Positions 1 through 10,450 of a DNA stretch of 64,000 nt are shown here, piece by piece; position 1 is the first letter of the stretch, and each line of letters opens with the position of its first letter. The stretch is from Rhizobium sp. 18055. Lineage in GTDB: Bacteria > Pseudomonadota > Alphaproteobacteria > Rhizobiales > Rhizobiaceae. Below the pieces are notes generated by a model. It worked only from the letters and a program-made list of their open reading frames with translations. It ran no database searches and was not told the DNA's origin. The DNA is taken from positions 62,001-126,000 of the forward strand of contig NZ_CACSKD010000006.1 in NCBI RefSeq assembly GCF_902706285.1, given 5' to 3'. A program made the position numbers and the translations under genes.

Positions 1-248
1 GCACCGGCAACTCGGAAATCGTGCTTGACCGCAAGGTCGCCGACAAGCGCATCTTCCCGTCCATGGATATCCTCAAGTCCGGCACGCGTAAGGAAGATCT
101 GCTTGTTCCACGTCAGGACCTGCAGAAGATCTTCGTATTGCGCCGCATCCTGGCGCCGATGGGGACGACCGATGCTATCGAGTTCCTGATCGACAAGTTG
201 AAGCAGACGAAGAGCAACTCCGACTTCTTCGAATCGATGAATACCTAA
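1..248 (+). CDS. rho: Transcription termination factor Rho, C-terminal end (partial)
   Basis: The window opens inside this gene. Reading from base 3, about 81 codons are visible up to a TAA stop. The translated end matches the conserved C-terminus of Rho, the hexameric RNA-dependent ATPase that ends transcription: it contains [15 protein letters not shown], then RKEDLL, then a helical tail ending FFESMNT. The RNA-binding and ATPase motifs lie upstream, outside the window. A strong intrinsic terminator follows 24 bases after the stop. In rhizobia rho lies close to the chromosomal origin, upstream of mnmE, and the same order is seen here. Confidence 0.95.
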   Translation, partial: TGNSEIVLDRKVADKRIFPSMDILKSGTRKEDLLVPRQDLQKIFVLRRILAPMGTTDAIEFLIDKLKQTKSNSDFFESMNT

Positions 249-272
249 TCATTAGCCGGATTCCACCCGAAG

Positions 273-299
273 AGCCGGCCTGTCATGGCCGGCTTTTTT
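273..299 (+). terminator. Intrinsic terminator of rho
   Basis: An 8-bp perfect stem (AGCCGGCC at 273-280 pairs with GGCCGGCT at 287-294) with a 6-base loop is followed by a run of six T. It lies 24 bases after the rho stop and separates rho from mnmE. Confidence 0.9.
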
Positions 300-400
300 C
301 GTTCTGCCTCGTGTCTTCGACACGCCGAAGGTTTGTCGCGTCGTTCGCCAGATATCGTTCGGCAATCGATTCGGTCTCGTATCAATTGGAGCGTTCATTC

Positions 401-1714
401 ATGGGTGCGTCTTCGCAAACCATCTTTGCCCTATCGAGTGGCGCTGTCCCCTCTGGTGTTGCCGTCATCCGGTTGAGCGGCCCTGATGTCAGGGACATTC
501 TGGCGCGGATGGTGCCGGCGGCGGTTCCTCCCCGCCATGCCTGCCTGAGAAAGATTCGTAGCCGTAACGGTGAGGTACTGGATATTGGTCTGGTCCTGTT
601 CTTTCCCGGACCACAGTCATTTACTGGCGAAGATGTTCTGGAGTTTCATCTGCACGGAGGTCGCGCTGTCGTTGATGCCGTCTACAGAGAACTCAGTTCC
701 CATGATAACCTTCGGCAAGCGGCAGCGGGTGAGTTTTCTCGTCGCGCTTTCGACAATGGAAAGCTGGATCTCCTTGAGATTGAGGGCCTTGCCGATCTGA
801 TTTCCGCTGAAACGGAGATGCAGCGCAGGCTTGCCGTTGAGCATAGCTCTGGCGGACTCTCCGCAATGTATAATTCCTGGGCGGATCGTTTGACGCGCGG
901 GCGGGCACTGATCGAGGCGGAGCTGGATTTTCCCGATGAGGATGATGTTCCTGGCTCTGTTTCCGATCAGGTCTGGTCGGACATGTCGCTACTTGCCCGG
1001 GAGATCCAAGAGCATCTGAAGCTGGGAACGGCGGGCGAGATCATCAGAGATGGCTTTAAGGTGGTGATTGCCGGACGTCCGAACGCCGGTAAGTCAAGCC
1101 TGATGAATGCGCTTGCCCGGCGAGACATTGCCATCGTCACGGATATCGCCGGAACGACTCGTGACGTATTGACCGCGGATCTGGATATCGACGGCTTCCT
1201 GGTCAAACTCTACGATACAGCCGGCCTGCGAGAGACCGCGGAAATTGTGGAGCGCGAGGGAATTCGCCGGGCGTATCATGCAATAGGCGAAGCGGATCTA
1301 TTACTGTATGTCGAGGACTCGTCCGTCGCATCGTCTGATGAAGTGGTACCTAACGGGGCAGTATTGATCGGTACAAAGGCAGATCTGCATCGCGCTAGTT
1401 TGAGGCGCTATGATTTGTGCGTCTCAACGGAAACCGCTGACGGCCTTGATCAGTTGAGGCGAATGATCGGCGAACTGCTGCGGGCTAAGATACCGCCGCA
1501 TTCATTGGCGATCCCGACGCGGGCCCGTCACAACGATTCGCTAACGGAATGTATAGCTGCGATCGACAGATCGCTTTCTGACCGCAAACGCGATCTGGCT
1601 CTCAGGGCCGAGGACTTGAGATCGGCCGGAATGGCGCTTGGCCGCATCACCGGCCGCGTGGATGTGGAGAGCCTTTTGGATGTGATCTTCGGCGAATTCT
1701 GTATCGGCAAATGA
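401..1714 (+). CDS. mnmE: tRNA-5-carboxymethylaminomethyl-uridine(34) GTPase MnmE (TrmE)
   Basis: MnmE is a dimeric GTPase that works with MnmG to modify U34 in the wobble position of several tRNAs. With the ATG at 401 the protein is 437 residues, normal for the family. I chose this start because GGAG lies 9 bases upstream and the protein then begins with the family-typical sequence leading into TIFALSSGA. The frame stays open upstream to 311, but that part looks non-coding. Visible motifs are the P-loop GRPNAGKSS near residue 224, TTRD near 255, DTAG near 271, GTKAD near 323, and the C-terminal FCIGK whose cysteine is needed for activity. The stop codon TGA overlaps a parS-like site. Confidence 0.96.
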   Translation: MGASSQTIFALSSGAVPSGVAVIRLSGPDVRDILARMVPAAVPPRHACLRKIRSRNGEVLDIGLVLFFPGPQSFTGEDVLEFHLHGGRAVVDAVYRELSSHDNLRQAAAGEFSRRAFDNGKLDLLEIEGLADLISAETEMQRRLAVEHSSGGLSAMYNSWADRLTRGRALIEAELDFPDEDDVPGSVSDQVWSDMSLLAREIQEHLKLGTAGEIIRDGFKVVIAGRPNAGKSSLMNALARRDIAIVTDIAGTTRDVLTADLDIDGFLVKLYDTAGLRETAEIVEREGIRRAYHAIGEADLLLYVEDSSVASSDEVVPNGAVLIGTKADLHRASLRRYDLCVSTETADGLDQLRRMIGELLRAKIPPHSLAIPTRARHNDSLTECIAAIDRSLSDRKRDLALRAEDLRSAGMALGRITGRVDVESLLDVIFGEFCIGK

Positions 1715-1727
1715 TTCACGTGAAACA
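1712..1727. promoter_or_regulatory. parS-like site 1 (15/16), overlapping the mnmE stop
   Basis: TGATTCACGTGAAACA differs from the consensus parS TGTTTCACGTGAAACA only at position 3. That A belongs to the TGA stop codon of mnmE. It is a likely ParB-binding centromere site, given parA/parB 3 kb downstream. Confidence 0.75.
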
Positions 1728-1748
1728 CCCTGGATGGGCGAAACACTA

Positions 1749-1764
1749 GGTTTCACGTGAAACA
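1749..1764. promoter_or_regulatory. parS-like site 2 (15/16), mnmE-mnmG gap
   Basis: GGTTTCACGTGAAACA matches the parS consensus at 15 of 16 bases; only the first base differs, so the 14-bp core palindrome GTTTCACGTGAAAC is intact. It lies 37 bases from site 1 in the 104-base gap before mnmG. Confidence 0.85.
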
Positions 1765-1818
1765 TCTTGACTCCAGCCTTGCCTTACCGCATCACCAACC
1801 GATCTCAGGAGCACTCGA

Positions 1819-3675
1819 ATGAATACCTTCGATGTCATCGTCATTGGTGGCGGGCATGCGGGCTGTGAAGCTGCCGCCGCGGCAGCGCGAACAGGCGCCA
1901 GCACCGCTTTGGTCACCCACAGAAAAGATACGATCGGTATCATGTCCTGCAATCCTGCAATCGGCGGTTTGGGGAAAGGTCATCTGGTGCGAGAAATCGA
2001 TGCCCTGGATGGTCTGATGGGCCGCGTCGCGGATTCCGGAGGCATTCAGTTCCGAATGCTCAATCGCAAGAAGGGTCCCGCCGTCCGTGGTCCTCGGACG
2101 CAGGCGGACCGAAAACTCTATCGTGAAGCGATGCTCGCTGAGATCTCGTCAATTCCGAACTTGACAATTATTGAAGGCGATGCTTTCGACCTCTCTATCA
2201 AAGACGGGCGCGTTGCCGCCGTCGTTATGAAAGATAGCCGGATTCTCAGTACGGGTGCGGTGGTTTTGACGACAGGTACATTCCTGCGTGGTTTGATCCA
2301 TATTGGCGACCAGAAAATCCCGGCCGGCCGCGTGGGCGAAGAGCCTTCGCTCGGCTTGTCGAAGACATTGCTGGGCTTAGGGCTGCGACTGGGGCGTCTG
2401 AAAACGGGCACTCCCGCGCGCTTGAATGGCAAGACGATCGATTGGGCGGGCGTTGGTCGGCAGAGTGCGGACGAAGATGCTGTCCCCTTCTCGTTCATGA
2501 CGGACCGAATTTCCAATCCGCAGATCGATTGCGGTGTGACGCGGACAACAGAGGCCACGCATCGGATCATTGTCGAAAACCTCAAGCGATCGGCGATGTA
2601 TTCCGGGCAGATCGAGGGTGTCGGGCCGCGCTATTGCCCATCGATCGAAGACAAGTTGGTGAAATTTGGGGAACGTGACGGTCATCAAGTTTTCCTGGAG
2701 CCGGAGGGATTGGATGACGATACTGTTTATCCCAATGGTATATCGACGTCGCTCCCGGCTGAGGTCCAGGAACAGTTCATCCGTACAATACCGGGTTTGG
2801 AGCACGTTGATATTCTGCAGCCTGGCTATGCAATCGAATACGACCATGTCGATCCGCGCGAACTCAAGCCGTCTCTTGAAGTGAAAAAGCTTCGGGGTCT
2901 CTTTCTGGCAGGACAGATCAACGGCACCACCGGTTATGAAGAGGCAGCCGCGCAGGGTCTGGTTGCGGGGTTGAATGCAGCTCGGCTTGCGTCCGGTGAT
3001 GAGGCGGTTCGTTTCAGCCGAACCGATTCCTACATTGGCGTGATGATTGATGATTTGACATCTCGTGGGGTCGCCGAGCCTTATCGTATGTTTACGTCGA
3101 GGGCTGAGTACCGGCTTTCGCTACGCGCCGACAATGCGGACGTCAGGCTGACGCCGATGGCCATACGATTGGGCATTGCGTCAGCGGTGCGGCAGGACAG
3201 GTTCGAACGTTATTCGACGGCACTCGATGCCGGGCGGGCCCTGTTGTCTTCTCTCTCGGTCACCCCGAATGAAGCACGTCGCGTTGGTTTGAAGCTCAAT
3301 CTCGACGGTCAGAGGCGGACCGCCTATGAGCTTTTGTCGTTCCCCGACTTTGAACTGTCTGATCTGAAGGCCGCTTGGCCGGAGTTGGATGCGATCGATT
3401 CGCGGGCTGGGGAAGCTTTGGAGATCGAGGCGAACTATGCGGTCTATATGCAGCGGCAGCAGGCGGATGTGGCGCATATCAAGCGTGATGAGACCCGGCT
3501 GATCCCGTCGGACTTTGACTTCGATCGGCTGGCTGGACTGTCCAACGAGTTGAAGCATAAGTTGGAGAAGGTGCGACCTTATGATGTAGCACAGGCTTCA
3601 CGTATCGACGGAATGACCCCAGCTGCCATTTCTCTGCTGTTGGTTCATCTGCGGCGAGCGGACGCTGCTGCCTGA
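1819..3675 (+). CDS. mnmG: tRNA uridine-5-carboxymethylaminomethyl(34) synthesis enzyme MnmG (GidA)
   Basis: MnmG is the FAD- and folate-dependent partner of MnmE in U34 tRNA modification. The protein is 618 residues, full length. An N-terminal Rossmann motif [10 protein letters not shown] starts at residue 10 and binds FAD. The family signature [18 protein letters not shown] begins with Cys44, and the second conserved block [16 protein letters not shown] lies near residue 365. The ATG at 1819 is preceded by AGGAG 8 bases upstream. It follows mnmE in the usual order, but the gap carries a parS site, so the spacing has a second function. Confidence 0.97.
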   Translation: MNTFDVIVIGGGHAGCEAAAAAARTGASTALVTHRKDTIGIMSCNPAIGGLGKGHLVREIDALDGLMGRVADSGGIQFRMLNRKKGPAVRGPRTQADRKLYREAMLAEISSIPNLTIIEGDAFDLSIKDGRVAAVVMKDSRILSTGAVVLTTGTFLRGLIHIGDQKIPAGRVGEEPSLGLSKTLLGLGLRLGRLKTGTPARLNGKTIDWAGVGRQSADEDAVPFSFMTDRISNPQIDCGVTRTTEATHRIIVENLKRSAMYSGQIEGVGPRYCPSIEDKLVKFGERDGHQVFLEPEGLDDDTVYPNGISTSLPAEVQEQFIRTIPGLEHVDILQPGYAIEYDHVDPRELKPSLEVKKLRGLFLAGQINGTTGYEEAAAQGLVAGLNAARLASGDEAVRFSRTDSYIGVMIDDLTSRGVAEPYRMFTSRAEYRLSLRADNADVRLTPMAIRLGIASAVRQDRFERYSTALDAGRALLSSLSVTPNEARRVGLKLNLDGQRRTAYELLSFPDFELSDLKAAWPELDAIDSRAGEALEIEANYAVYMQRQQADVAHIKRDETRLIPSDFDFDRLAGLSNELKHKLEKVRPYDVAQASRIDGMTPAAISLLLVHLRRADAAA

Positions 3676-3708
3676 TTTTTTGCACTTACACGATTAGAGA
3701 GTCCCCCT

Positions 3709-4326
3709 ATGGATTTGAACGGCCGGCGTGTTTCACGTGAAACACAGGAGCGTCTTGAACACTTTGTGACTTTGTTCCAGAAATGGAGCAAGGCGATCAA
3801 TCTGACGGCGCCGTCAACCGTCGGAGATGCCTGGCGGCGTCATGTAGCCGATAGCGCTCAGATATTTCAGCTGCAGCCGGTCGGCAAAAGCTGGGTGGAT
3901 CTGGGTAGCGGCGGTGGGTTCCCCGGTGTGGTGACGGCCATTTTCCTCGCTGAGCTCGGCGAAGGATGGGTCCATCTGGTGGAGAGCAACAATAAGAAGG
4001 CAGCTTTTCTCCGCGCTGCGTTGAGAGAGACCGGCGGCCGAGGCTCCGTTCATCCGATCCGGATCGAAGATGCCGCGGCTGCGGTCCCGGTCTGCGACTT
4101 TGCGTCTGCCAGGGCTCTTGCCGAGTTGGATCTGTTGTTCGACTATGTCGAGCCATTTGCTCAGCGAAACGCGGAAATGCGGTCGTACTTCCATAAAGGC
4201 AGGGACTACCGATCCGAGATCGCGAAAGCACATGGCCGCTGGCAGTTTGATCTGGTAGAGCATAAAAGCGCTGTCGAGCAGGATTCAGTCGTGCTAGAAG
4301 TATTTAATCTCCAGCGTTTGGTTTAA
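3709..4326 (+). CDS. rsmG: 16S rRNA (guanine(527)-N7)-methyltransferase RsmG (GidB)
   Basis: RsmG transfers a methyl group from S-adenosylmethionine to N7 of G527 in 16S rRNA. The 205-residue length is normal. The SAM-binding glycine motif [10 protein letters not shown] lies around residues 62-72 and RALAELD lies further on, as in the family. The start ATG at 3709 is 33 bases after mnmG. Codons 8 to 12 (VSRET) are written by a perfect 16-bp parS site, so this segment serves both as protein code and as centromere. It is followed by parA after 19 bases, so rsmG-parA-parB look co-transcribed. Confidence 0.96.
   Translation: MDLNGRRVSRETQERLEHFVTLFQKWSKAINLTAPSTVGDAWRRHVADSAQIFQLQPVGKSWVDLGSGGGFPGVVTAIFLAELGEGWVHLVESNNKKAAFLRAALRETGGRGSVHPIRIEDAAAAVPVCDFASARALAELDLLFDYVEPFAQRNAEMRSYFHKGRDYRSEIAKAHGRWQFDLVEHKSAVEQDSVVLEVFNLQRLV
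3729..3744. promoter_or_regulatory. parS site 3 (perfect 16/16) inside rsmG
   Basis: TGTTTCACGTGAAACA is an exact match to the consensus ParB-binding site. It lies within codons 7 to 12 of rsmG, about 1.4 kb upstream of parB, where rhizobial chromosomal parS sites are expected. Confidence 0.95.
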
Positions 4327-4345
4327 CAGATCGGGCATTGCGACA

Positions 4346-5140
4346 ATGGTTGCTGAACGAAATCGGATTATTACCATCGCAAATCAGAAGGGTGGCGTCG
4401 GAAAGACAACGACGGCCATCAACCTGGCGACTGCGCTCGCAGCCATCGGTGAACGGGTCCTCATCGTTGATCTCGATCCGCAGGGCAATGCAAGCACCGG
4501 GCTCGGGATTGACCGGAAGAACCGTAAGCTTTCATCCTATGACCTGTTGATTGGTGATCACGGCATTCTGGATGTTGTGCAGCAGACCGCGGTCCCCAAT
4601 CTGTCTATCGTACCATCGACCATGGATCTCCTGGGGATCGAGATGGAGATCGCGCAACAGAGCGATCGTGTCTTCAAGTTGAAGAAGGCATTGGCTGAGA
4701 AGGAGGCTTTTCAGTTCTCCTATATTCTGGTCGATTGCCCGCCTTCTTTCAATCTGTTGACGATGAATGCCATGGCGGCGGCGCATTCTGTGCTGGTTCC
4801 ACTTCAGTGTGAGTTCTTTGCGCTTGAGGGGTTGAGTCAGTTGCTGGAGACCGTCGATCAGGTTCGCCGGAGTGTCAATCCGCAGCTGGATATCCAGGGT
4901 ATCGTTCTGACGATGTTCGACTCCCGGAATAATTTGGCGCAGCAAGTGGTGAACGATGTTCGGACCCATCTGGGTGAGAAGGTGTATCACACTCTGATAC
5001 CGAGGAATGTCCGTGTCTCGGAGGCGCCTTCCTACGGCAAGCCTGCAATTCTATATGATTTGAAGTGTGCGGGCAGTCAGGCCTATCTGCAACTTGCATC
5101 CGAAGTGATCCAGCGAGAGCGCCAGCGTCTGGCAGCTTGA
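4346..5140 (+). CDS. parA: Chromosome-partitioning ATPase ParA
   Basis: This is a deviant Walker-type ATPase that drives segregation of the origin region by acting on ParB-parS complexes over the nucleoid. At 264 residues it is a short ParA (Soj type, without an N-terminal DNA-binding domain), as expected for a chromosomal copy. The deviant Walker A motif KGGVGKTT has the signature Lys15 and the nucleotide-binding Lys20. DLDPQGNAS follows near residue 39, and the Walker B-like LVDCPP near residue 129. It starts 19 bases after rsmG and parB follows after 34 bases. Confidence 0.97.
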   Translation: MVAERNRIITIANQKGGVGKTTTAINLATALAAIGERVLIVDLDPQGNASTGLGIDRKNRKLSSYDLLIGDHGILDVVQQTAVPNLSIVPSTMDLLGIEMEIAQQSDRVFKLKKALAEKEAFQFSYILVDCPPSFNLLTMNAMAAAHSVLVPLQCEFFALEGLSQLLETVDQVRRSVNPQLDIQGIVLTMFDSRNNLAQQVVNDVRTHLGEKVYHTLIPRNVRVSEAPSYGKPAILYDLKCAGSQAYLQLASEVIQRERQRLAA

Positions 5141-5174
5141 GTGACGTTTTTACCCGCAGTGTGAGTGTCTTGCG

Positions 5175-6059
5175 ATGAATGATGATGTCTCGAAGAGAAG
5201 GTTGGGACGCGGGCTGGCTGCGCTGATAGGCGAGATGGACCAGCCGGTGCCGGTGGACGCCAATCAGCGGTCGGTCAGTGCCGACCGGCTGATTCCGATC
5301 GAGTTCATTACCCGCAACCCTCGCAACCCTCGGCGGTTTTTCGATGATGGCGAGCTGCACGACCTTGCGAGCTCGATCAGACAGCATGGTATCGTTCAGC
5401 CGGTCGTGGTCAGGACGCTTGCTGACAGCAGATACGAAATCATAGCCGGCGAAAGACGTTGGCGCGCGGCTCAGCTGGCTGGGCTCGTCGAAATCCCGGT
5501 CATCGTTCGCGATGTCGACGACAAGACAGCTCTCGAGATTGCAATCGTCGAAAACGTTCAGCGGTCTGATCTGAATGCTTTGGAAGAGGCGCTCGGCTAT
5601 GAGCAACTGATCGCAGATTATGGATATACGCAAAACGACCTCGGCGAGATCATCGGTAAGAGCCGCAGCCACGTTGCCAATTCTCTCCGGCTTTTGAAGC
5701 TGCCGGAACCTGTACGCGACCTGCTGGCAGCCGGTAGTCTTTCTGCCGGGCACGCGCGCGCGCTCGTTTCCACCTCCGATCCGACCGTGCTGGCCCGCAC
5801 GATCGTGTCCAAGGGTATGTCGGTACGCGATGCGGAACGTCTGGCGCAGAACGACATAAAGGCGCAGTCCGAGCCAAAGACGGCTGGGCACCAGCGTGAC
5901 CAAAAGGACTCCGATACGATCGCTTTGGAGCGGACGCTGTCTGATACCCTCGGACTTGACGTTATAATCAATCACAAGGCCAATGGCGGGCAGATCCGAA
6001 TTTCCTATAAGTCATTGGATCAATTGGAAGAAATCTGCCGATTGCTCGAGCGTCGTTAG
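5175..6059 (+). CDS. parB: Chromosome-partitioning protein ParB
   Basis: ParB binds parS, spreads along neighbouring DNA using CTP, and stimulates ParA. The 294-residue protein starts with the typical KRRLGRGLAALIG peptide, which contacts ParA. The CTP-binding N-domain contains the GERRWRAAQLAG box near residue 92 and ENVQRSDLNALEEA near residue 125. A helix-turn-helix follows at about residues 150-175 (TQNDLGEIIGKSRSHV). A C-terminal dimerisation region follows a charged linker at about residues 225-250. The gene converges with holA with only 6 bases between the two stops, and I see no hairpin terminator there. Confidence 0.97.
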   Translation: MNDDVSKRRLGRGLAALIGEMDQPVPVDANQRSVSADRLIPIEFITRNPRNPRRFFDDGELHDLASSIRQHGIVQPVVVRTLADSRYEIIAGERRWRAAQLAGLVEIPVIVRDVDDKTALEIAIVENVQRSDLNALEEALGYEQLIADYGYTQNDLGEIIGKSRSHVANSLRLLKLPEPVRDLLAAGSLSAGHARALVSTSDPTVLARTIVSKGMSVRDAERLAQNDIKAQSEPKTAGHQRDQKDSDTIALERTLSDTLGLDVIINHKANGGQIRISYKSLDQLEEICRLLERR

Positions 6060-6065
6060 GCGAAG

Positions 6066-7100
6066 CTATTTTCTGCCGGATTGCAGCGTGGTTGAGAGCA
6101 ATGTCTGCAGGGCGATCGTGTCTTCCAATGCAGCGCGTCGTCTGGTTTGCAAGATGGCCGCTTGCAGGCGGTTTGTTTCACGCGCAAGAGCCTCTGCTGA
6201 CCATGCGCGCAATGCCTGCTCAATGATGGGCTTGCGCTTGAAGTGAAGGTGACGGCCGAGCGTTTGCATCACCTGCGATGCAGGAACGCGTTTTTCTTCC
6301 ATCTCAGCCCGCATAGTGTCCATCAGCTGAAACTGTCGTAGGCAGGCCTGTATAACAAGAAAGATGGACGTTTTGGATGCCGTGATTTTCTGCATGGCAT
6401 GAAGAAAATTGCCGGTGTTGCCACCCAGGATCGCATCGACGGCATCATCGACAGATACAGCGCTGGCATCGCCAATAATCTCGGTGACGTGATGCTCCTC
6501 GATCAGTTCGAGGTTCAGGCAATAGAGCGCAAGCTTCTTCAGCTCATTCCTTGAGGCAATCCTATCGCCACCAATAAGCTCCAGGAGCGCCTGACGGGCT
6601 CCCGTTGATATCCGTAGGCCGGCGCCCGCAAGTTCGGCGTCTATGAGGCTGTTCAAGGCGCGGGTATCGTCGGCGTAGCAGGGGATCGCCATGATGCTGC
6701 GGGCGGATTCGCCTGCCTTGCGCAGCAGGGACCCCTTCTTCAGGTCGCCTGCTTCAACAATGATGAAGGTCGCCTCCGGGGGCTTCTGGGCCAGGGACTG
6801 CAGCGCCTCAACGAGGTACTTCTCGTTGGCGGCGCCACGGATCCAGATCAGCTTATCGCCGCCGAATAGCCCTATCGCACCTGCCTCATCGAGTAGGCGT
6901 CCCTGATCCTTTTGCAGATCACCTATATCAAGTTTTATCAGCGAAAAAGGGTCCGTCAGATCGACCCCGGTCTTCGCCGCTATGAGACCGGCGCGCTCGG
7001 ACACCAGCCCTCGATCCGGCCCATAAACGACAAATATCTGATAGTGGCGGGAGGATTTCTCAAGAAACCCTTCGAATTCATGCGACTTTATCTCCGCCAC
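6066..7100 (-). CDS. holA: DNA polymerase III subunit delta
   Basis: HolA is the clamp-loader subunit that opens the beta sliding clamp. The 344-residue length suits the family. The N-terminal AAA-like domain begins with residues resembling EFEGFLE and YQIFVVYGPDRGLVSERA, and SLIKLDIGDL and the all-helical C-terminal region are typical of HolA in alphaproteobacteria. The start codon is GTG at 7100, chosen because GAGGAG lies about 8 bases upstream and MAEIK is the common rhizobial N-terminus. It is the last gene of the leuS-lptE-holA group, 11 bases after lptE. Confidence 0.93.
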   Translation of the reverse strand: MAEIKSHEFEGFLEKSSRHYQIFVVYGPDRGLVSERAGLIAAKTGVDLTDPFSLIKLDIGDLQKDQGRLLDEAGAIGLFGGDKLIWIRGAANEKYLVEALQSLAQKPPEATFIIVEAGDLKKGSLLRKAGESARSIMAIPCYADDTRALNSLIDAELAGAGLRISTGARQALLELIGGDRIASRNELKKLALYCLNLELIEEHHVTEIIGDASAVSVDDAVDAILGGNTGNFLHAMQKITASKTSIFLVIQACLRQFQLMDTMRAEMEEKRVPASQVMQTLGRHLHFKRKPIIEQALRAWSAEALARETNRLQAAILQTRRRAALEDTIALQTLLSTTLQSGRK

Positions 7101-7111
7101 CTAACCGCTCC

Positions 7112-7633
7112 TCAGCGGCCGAGTGCCGCAGCGATATCGGCGGCAACAAATTCGGCCACTTGACGAGCAGCGCGATCCTCAGAGTCACGAATGGCGCGTT
7201 GCTTGGCAAATTCCTGGGCCGGGAAATCGATCAGGGCGGTTGCGGATTGATGGCCTGCCCGGATCACATGACCATCCTTGTTGGACTTCAGCGTGTAGTC
7301 AACGCTGACCGTTGTGCGACCTGCGCGCGATTCGTCGGACGAAGCCACCAAGAGTGTATCGATGACGCTCGATCGGGCGTTCAACTCGACCTTGTAGTCC
7401 GCCTTGTCAGGTTCGCCGGCACCACGCGATGCGAGGAAGATCAGGCGGTTACGGACCTCCTGCTCGACGCGTGATCCAGCTTCGGAAAATTCGACCGACG
7501 CCAGCTTTCCTGCGACGCCGGACGCTTCGGAATAGAGTGGGCGCACTTGGCAGGACGCCAGAAGGACCGTGGTTGCCAGCATTGCGGCAATCCCCGCGCA
7601 GCGAGCCAGCTTGGGAGCGATATTAAACGACAA
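7112..7633 (-). CDS. lptE: LPS-assembly lipoprotein LptE
   Basis: LptE is the outer-membrane lipoprotein that plugs the LptD barrel and helps insert lipopolysaccharide. The 173-residue protein has a lipoprotein signal peptide with lipobox LASC, making Cys28 the lipidated residue. Conserved points include CQVRPLYS directly after the lipobox and the C-terminal helix [19 protein letters not shown]. The start overlaps the 3' end of leuS by 11 bases, which suggests translational coupling. The leuS-lptE-holA order is common in rhizobia, and LptE is weakly conserved outside this group, so the call rests partly on this context. Confidence 0.85.
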   Translation of the reverse strand: MSFNIAPKLARCAGIAAMLATTVLLASCQVRPLYSEASGVAGKLASVEFSEAGSRVEQEVRNRLIFLASRGAGEPDKADYKVELNARSSVIDTLLVASSDESRAGRTTVSVDYTLKSNKDGHVIRAGHQSATALIDFPAQEFAKQRAIRDSEDRAARQVAEFVAADIAAALGR

Positions 7634-10253
7634 TGTTCACAATCCTTTGCGGAACCACGATAATCTTCTTCGGCGCCTGGCCATTGAGCACACGCTTGAC
7701 ATCATCCAAGGCAAGAGCGGCATCGCTGACCGTATTTTGATCTGCGTCGCGAGAAATTGTCAATTCGGCGCGCTTCTTGCCGTTGATCTGTACCGGCAAT
7801 ACGACGTCGTTTTCGATGACCAGGCTTTCGTCATACTGCGGCCAAGGTGCCTGGGCGAGGAGGCCCTGGTGTCCGAGTACTGCCCAGCACTCTTCGGCAA
7901 GATGCGGCGTCATTGGCGCGACAAGCTGCACTAGGATTTCGGCGGCATCGCGCACTGCAGCACTGTATTGCGGAGTCGCTTTTCCTGCTGCCACGGTTGT
8001 CAGTGGTCCTGCAATGGCGTTCACAAGCTCATAGATACGCGCCACGGCCTTGTTGAACCACAGCTTGTCGTAGTCGTTCTGGACGGCTTTCAGCGTCCTA
8101 TGTGCAAGCTGAGAGATCGCCAGCGCGTCCCCATCCTTAGCCGGCATCGCAACAACACCGCTCATGGATTGTGCAGCTTCCGAGATCAGGCGCCAGAGAC
8201 GCTGGGTGAAGCGGTGGGCGCCCTCGACGCCGGACTCGGACCAGATGACGTCACGTTCCGGCGGTGAGTCCGAGAGTACGAAGAAGCGGGCGGTGTCGGC
8301 GCCGTAGGAGGCGATGATGTCATCGGGATCGACGACGTTCTTCTTCGACTTCGACATCTTCTCGATCGAGCCGATGGAAATCTCTTCATCGCTGGAGAGC
8401 AGGAACGCCTGGCGCTTCCCGTCCAGTTCTTCGATCCTGATATCTGCAGGAGCAACCCACTCGCGGGTCATGCCGGAGCCACGGCTGTAGGTCTCATGAA
8501 CGACCATGCCCTGGGTGAACAGGCCCTTGAAGGGCTCCTTCACATCGACGTGGCCCGTCGCGCGCATGGCGCGCGTGAAGAAGCGCGAATACAGCAAATG
8601 CAGGATCGCGTGTTCGATACCGCCGATATACTGGTCTACAGGCAGCCAGCGATTTGCAGCGGCGAAATCGGTCGGCTTGTTTTCCCACGGCGCGGTGAAG
8701 CGGGTGAAGTACCAGCTCGAATCGACGAAAGTGTCCATCGTGTCAGTCTCGCGACGGGCATCCTTGCCACAATTCGGACATGCCACATGGCGCCAGGTCG
8801 GGTGCCGATCAAGCGGATTTCCGGGCTGGTCGAAGGTCACATCTTCGGGCAGCTTGACCGGCAGATCCTTCTTAGGAACCGGCACGACACCGCAATCCTG
8901 GCAATGGATGACCGGGATCGGGCAACCCCAATAGCGCTGGCGGGAAATGCCCCAGTCGCGCAAGCGGAAATTGACCTTCCGCTCGCCCTGAGGCGCATTG
9001 CCCAGCGAGGCTGACGAAAGACGATCGGCAATGATGCCGAACGCTTCATCGGTCGTCTTGCCGTCAAGGAAGCGCGAATTGATCATCACGCCGTCGCCAT
9101 CGTAAGCGACGTCACTGACAGTAAAGGTTGCGGCGTCGCCATCCCTCGGCATCACGATCGGAACAACAGGCAGATCGTACTTGCGCGCGAAATCGAGGTC
9201 GCGCTGATCGCCGGCAGGGCAACCGAAGATGGCGCCCGTGCCATAATCCATCAGCACGAAGTTTGCGATGTAGACCGGCAATTCCCACGAAGGGTCGAGC
9301 GGATGCTTGACGCGGATGCCGGTGTCGATGCCCTTCTTCTCGGCAGTCTCCAGAGCAGCCAGCGATGTGCCGGCGCGGCGAACCTCGTCGCAAAAGGCTT
9401 CGATAGCCGGATTCTTCGCCGCAGCATCCTTTGCGAGCGGATGGTCAGCGGAGATCGCCAGGAAGGACGCGCCAAACAGCGTATCCGGCCGGGTGGTGTA
9501 GACCGTTACTTCTGTTTCGCCGGCGGGCGCCGTCTCTGCGACGATTTCCCAGCGGATCGTCATGCCCTCGGAGCGGCCGATCCAGTTCTTCTGCATCAGA
9601 CGGACCTTTTCAGGCCACTGATCGAGATCGTCCAGAGCGTCCAGCAGATCCTGGCTGAAGTCGGTGATCTTGAAGAACCACTGGGTCAGTTCGCGCTGCT
9701 CGACCAGCGCACCCGAGCGCCAGCCGCGACCGTCGATGACCTGTTCGTTGGCGAGAACGGTGTTATCGACCGGATCCCAGTTGACCTTCGACTGCTTGCG
9801 ATAGACCAGACCCTTTTCCAGGAAATCGACAAACATGTGCTGCTGGTGCTGGTAGTATTCGACGTCGCAGGTCGCGAACTCGCGACTCCAGTCGAGCGAC
9901 AGGCCCATGGCCTTCAGTTGTGCCTTCATCGAGGCGATGTTCTGGTAGGTCCAGGCAGCGGGGTGAACATTGCGCTCCATGGCGGCGTTTTCGGCCGGCA
10001 TGCCGAAAGCGTCCCAGCCCATCGGATGCAGCACGTTATAGCCGCGGGCGCGCTTGTAGCGGGCGACGACATCGCCCATCGCATAGTTGCGGACGTGGCC
10101 CATATGGATGCGGCCGGACGGATAAGGGAACATCTCCAGCACGTAGTACTTCTCGCGCGGATCGGCATTGTCGGTCTCGAAGACCTTCTCTTCGTTCCAC
10201 TTTTGCTGCCAGCGAGGCTCGGAATCGCGCGGGTTATAACGTTCGGTAGCCAT
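7623..10253 (-). CDS. leuS: Leucyl-tRNA synthetase
   Basis: This class I aminoacyl-tRNA synthetase charges tRNA-Leu. The 876-residue length is full. The HIGH motif appears as HMGH at residues 50-53 within [14 protein letters not shown], and the KMSKS motif near residue 631 is followed by KNVVDPDD. Between them lies the CP1 editing domain ([22 protein letters not shown]) and a zinc-type cysteine pair CPNCGKDAR. The ATG at 10253 is the first gene of a three-gene minus-strand group. The 197-base spacer to the divergent yggS gene must hold both promoters; I could not mark them with confidence. Confidence 0.98.
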   Translation of the reverse strand: MATERYNPRDSEPRWQQKWNEEKVFETDNADPREKYYVLEMFPYPSGRIHMGHVRNYAMGDVVARYKRARGYNVLHPMGWDAFGMPAENAAMERNVHPAAWTYQNIASMKAQLKAMGLSLDWSREFATCDVEYYQHQQHMFVDFLEKGLVYRKQSKVNWDPVDNTVLANEQVIDGRGWRSGALVEQRELTQWFFKITDFSQDLLDALDDLDQWPEKVRLMQKNWIGRSEGMTIRWEIVAETAPAGETEVTVYTTRPDTLFGASFLAISADHPLAKDAAAKNPAIEAFCDEVRRAGTSLAALETAEKKGIDTGIRVKHPLDPSWELPVYIANFVLMDYGTGAIFGCPAGDQRDLDFARKYDLPVVPIVMPRDGDAATFTVSDVAYDGDGVMINSRFLDGKTTDEAFGIIADRLSSASLGNAPQGERKVNFRLRDWGISRQRYWGCPIPVIHCQDCGVVPVPKKDLPVKLPEDVTFDQPGNPLDRHPTWRHVACPNCGKDARRETDTMDTFVDSSWYFTRFTAPWENKPTDFAAANRWLPVDQYIGGIEHAILHLLYSRFFTRAMRATGHVDVKEPFKGLFTQGMVVHETYSRGSGMTREWVAPADIRIEELDGKRQAFLLSSDEEISIGSIEKMSKSKKNVVDPDDIIASYGADTARFFVLSDSPPERDVIWSESGVEGAHRFTQRLWRLISEAAQSMSGVVAMPAKDGDALAISQLAHRTLKAVQNDYDKLWFNKAVARIYELVNAIAGPLTTVAAGKATPQYSAAVRDAAEILVQLVAPMTPHLAEECWAVLGHQGLLAQAPWPQYDESLVIENDVVLPVQINGKKRAELTISRDADQNTVSDAALALDDVKRVLNGQAPKKIIVVPQRIVNIVV

Positions 10254-10450
10254 GGTATTGGTATTTCCGGAAAATCAAGGGAAGTTGGGGGTGACCTTCA
10301 CCATGAAACCACCGTAGCGTCAAGTTTTGCAGCCGCTGTTCGCGTCCGATCCCGCTCGGAGTGTGATAATTTCGAGCCTGCGGGCCTTGGCAATCATAGA
10401 CCGGCCGTTTAGGTCATTTTCATCTTTCGAAAATTTGCCGAGGCGCAACG

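Noticed and set aside
6174..6189. A parS-like sequence in holA (TGTTTCACG followed by divergent bases)
   Set aside because: Only about 13 of 16 positions match and the palindrome is broken on one side, so ParB binding is unlikely.
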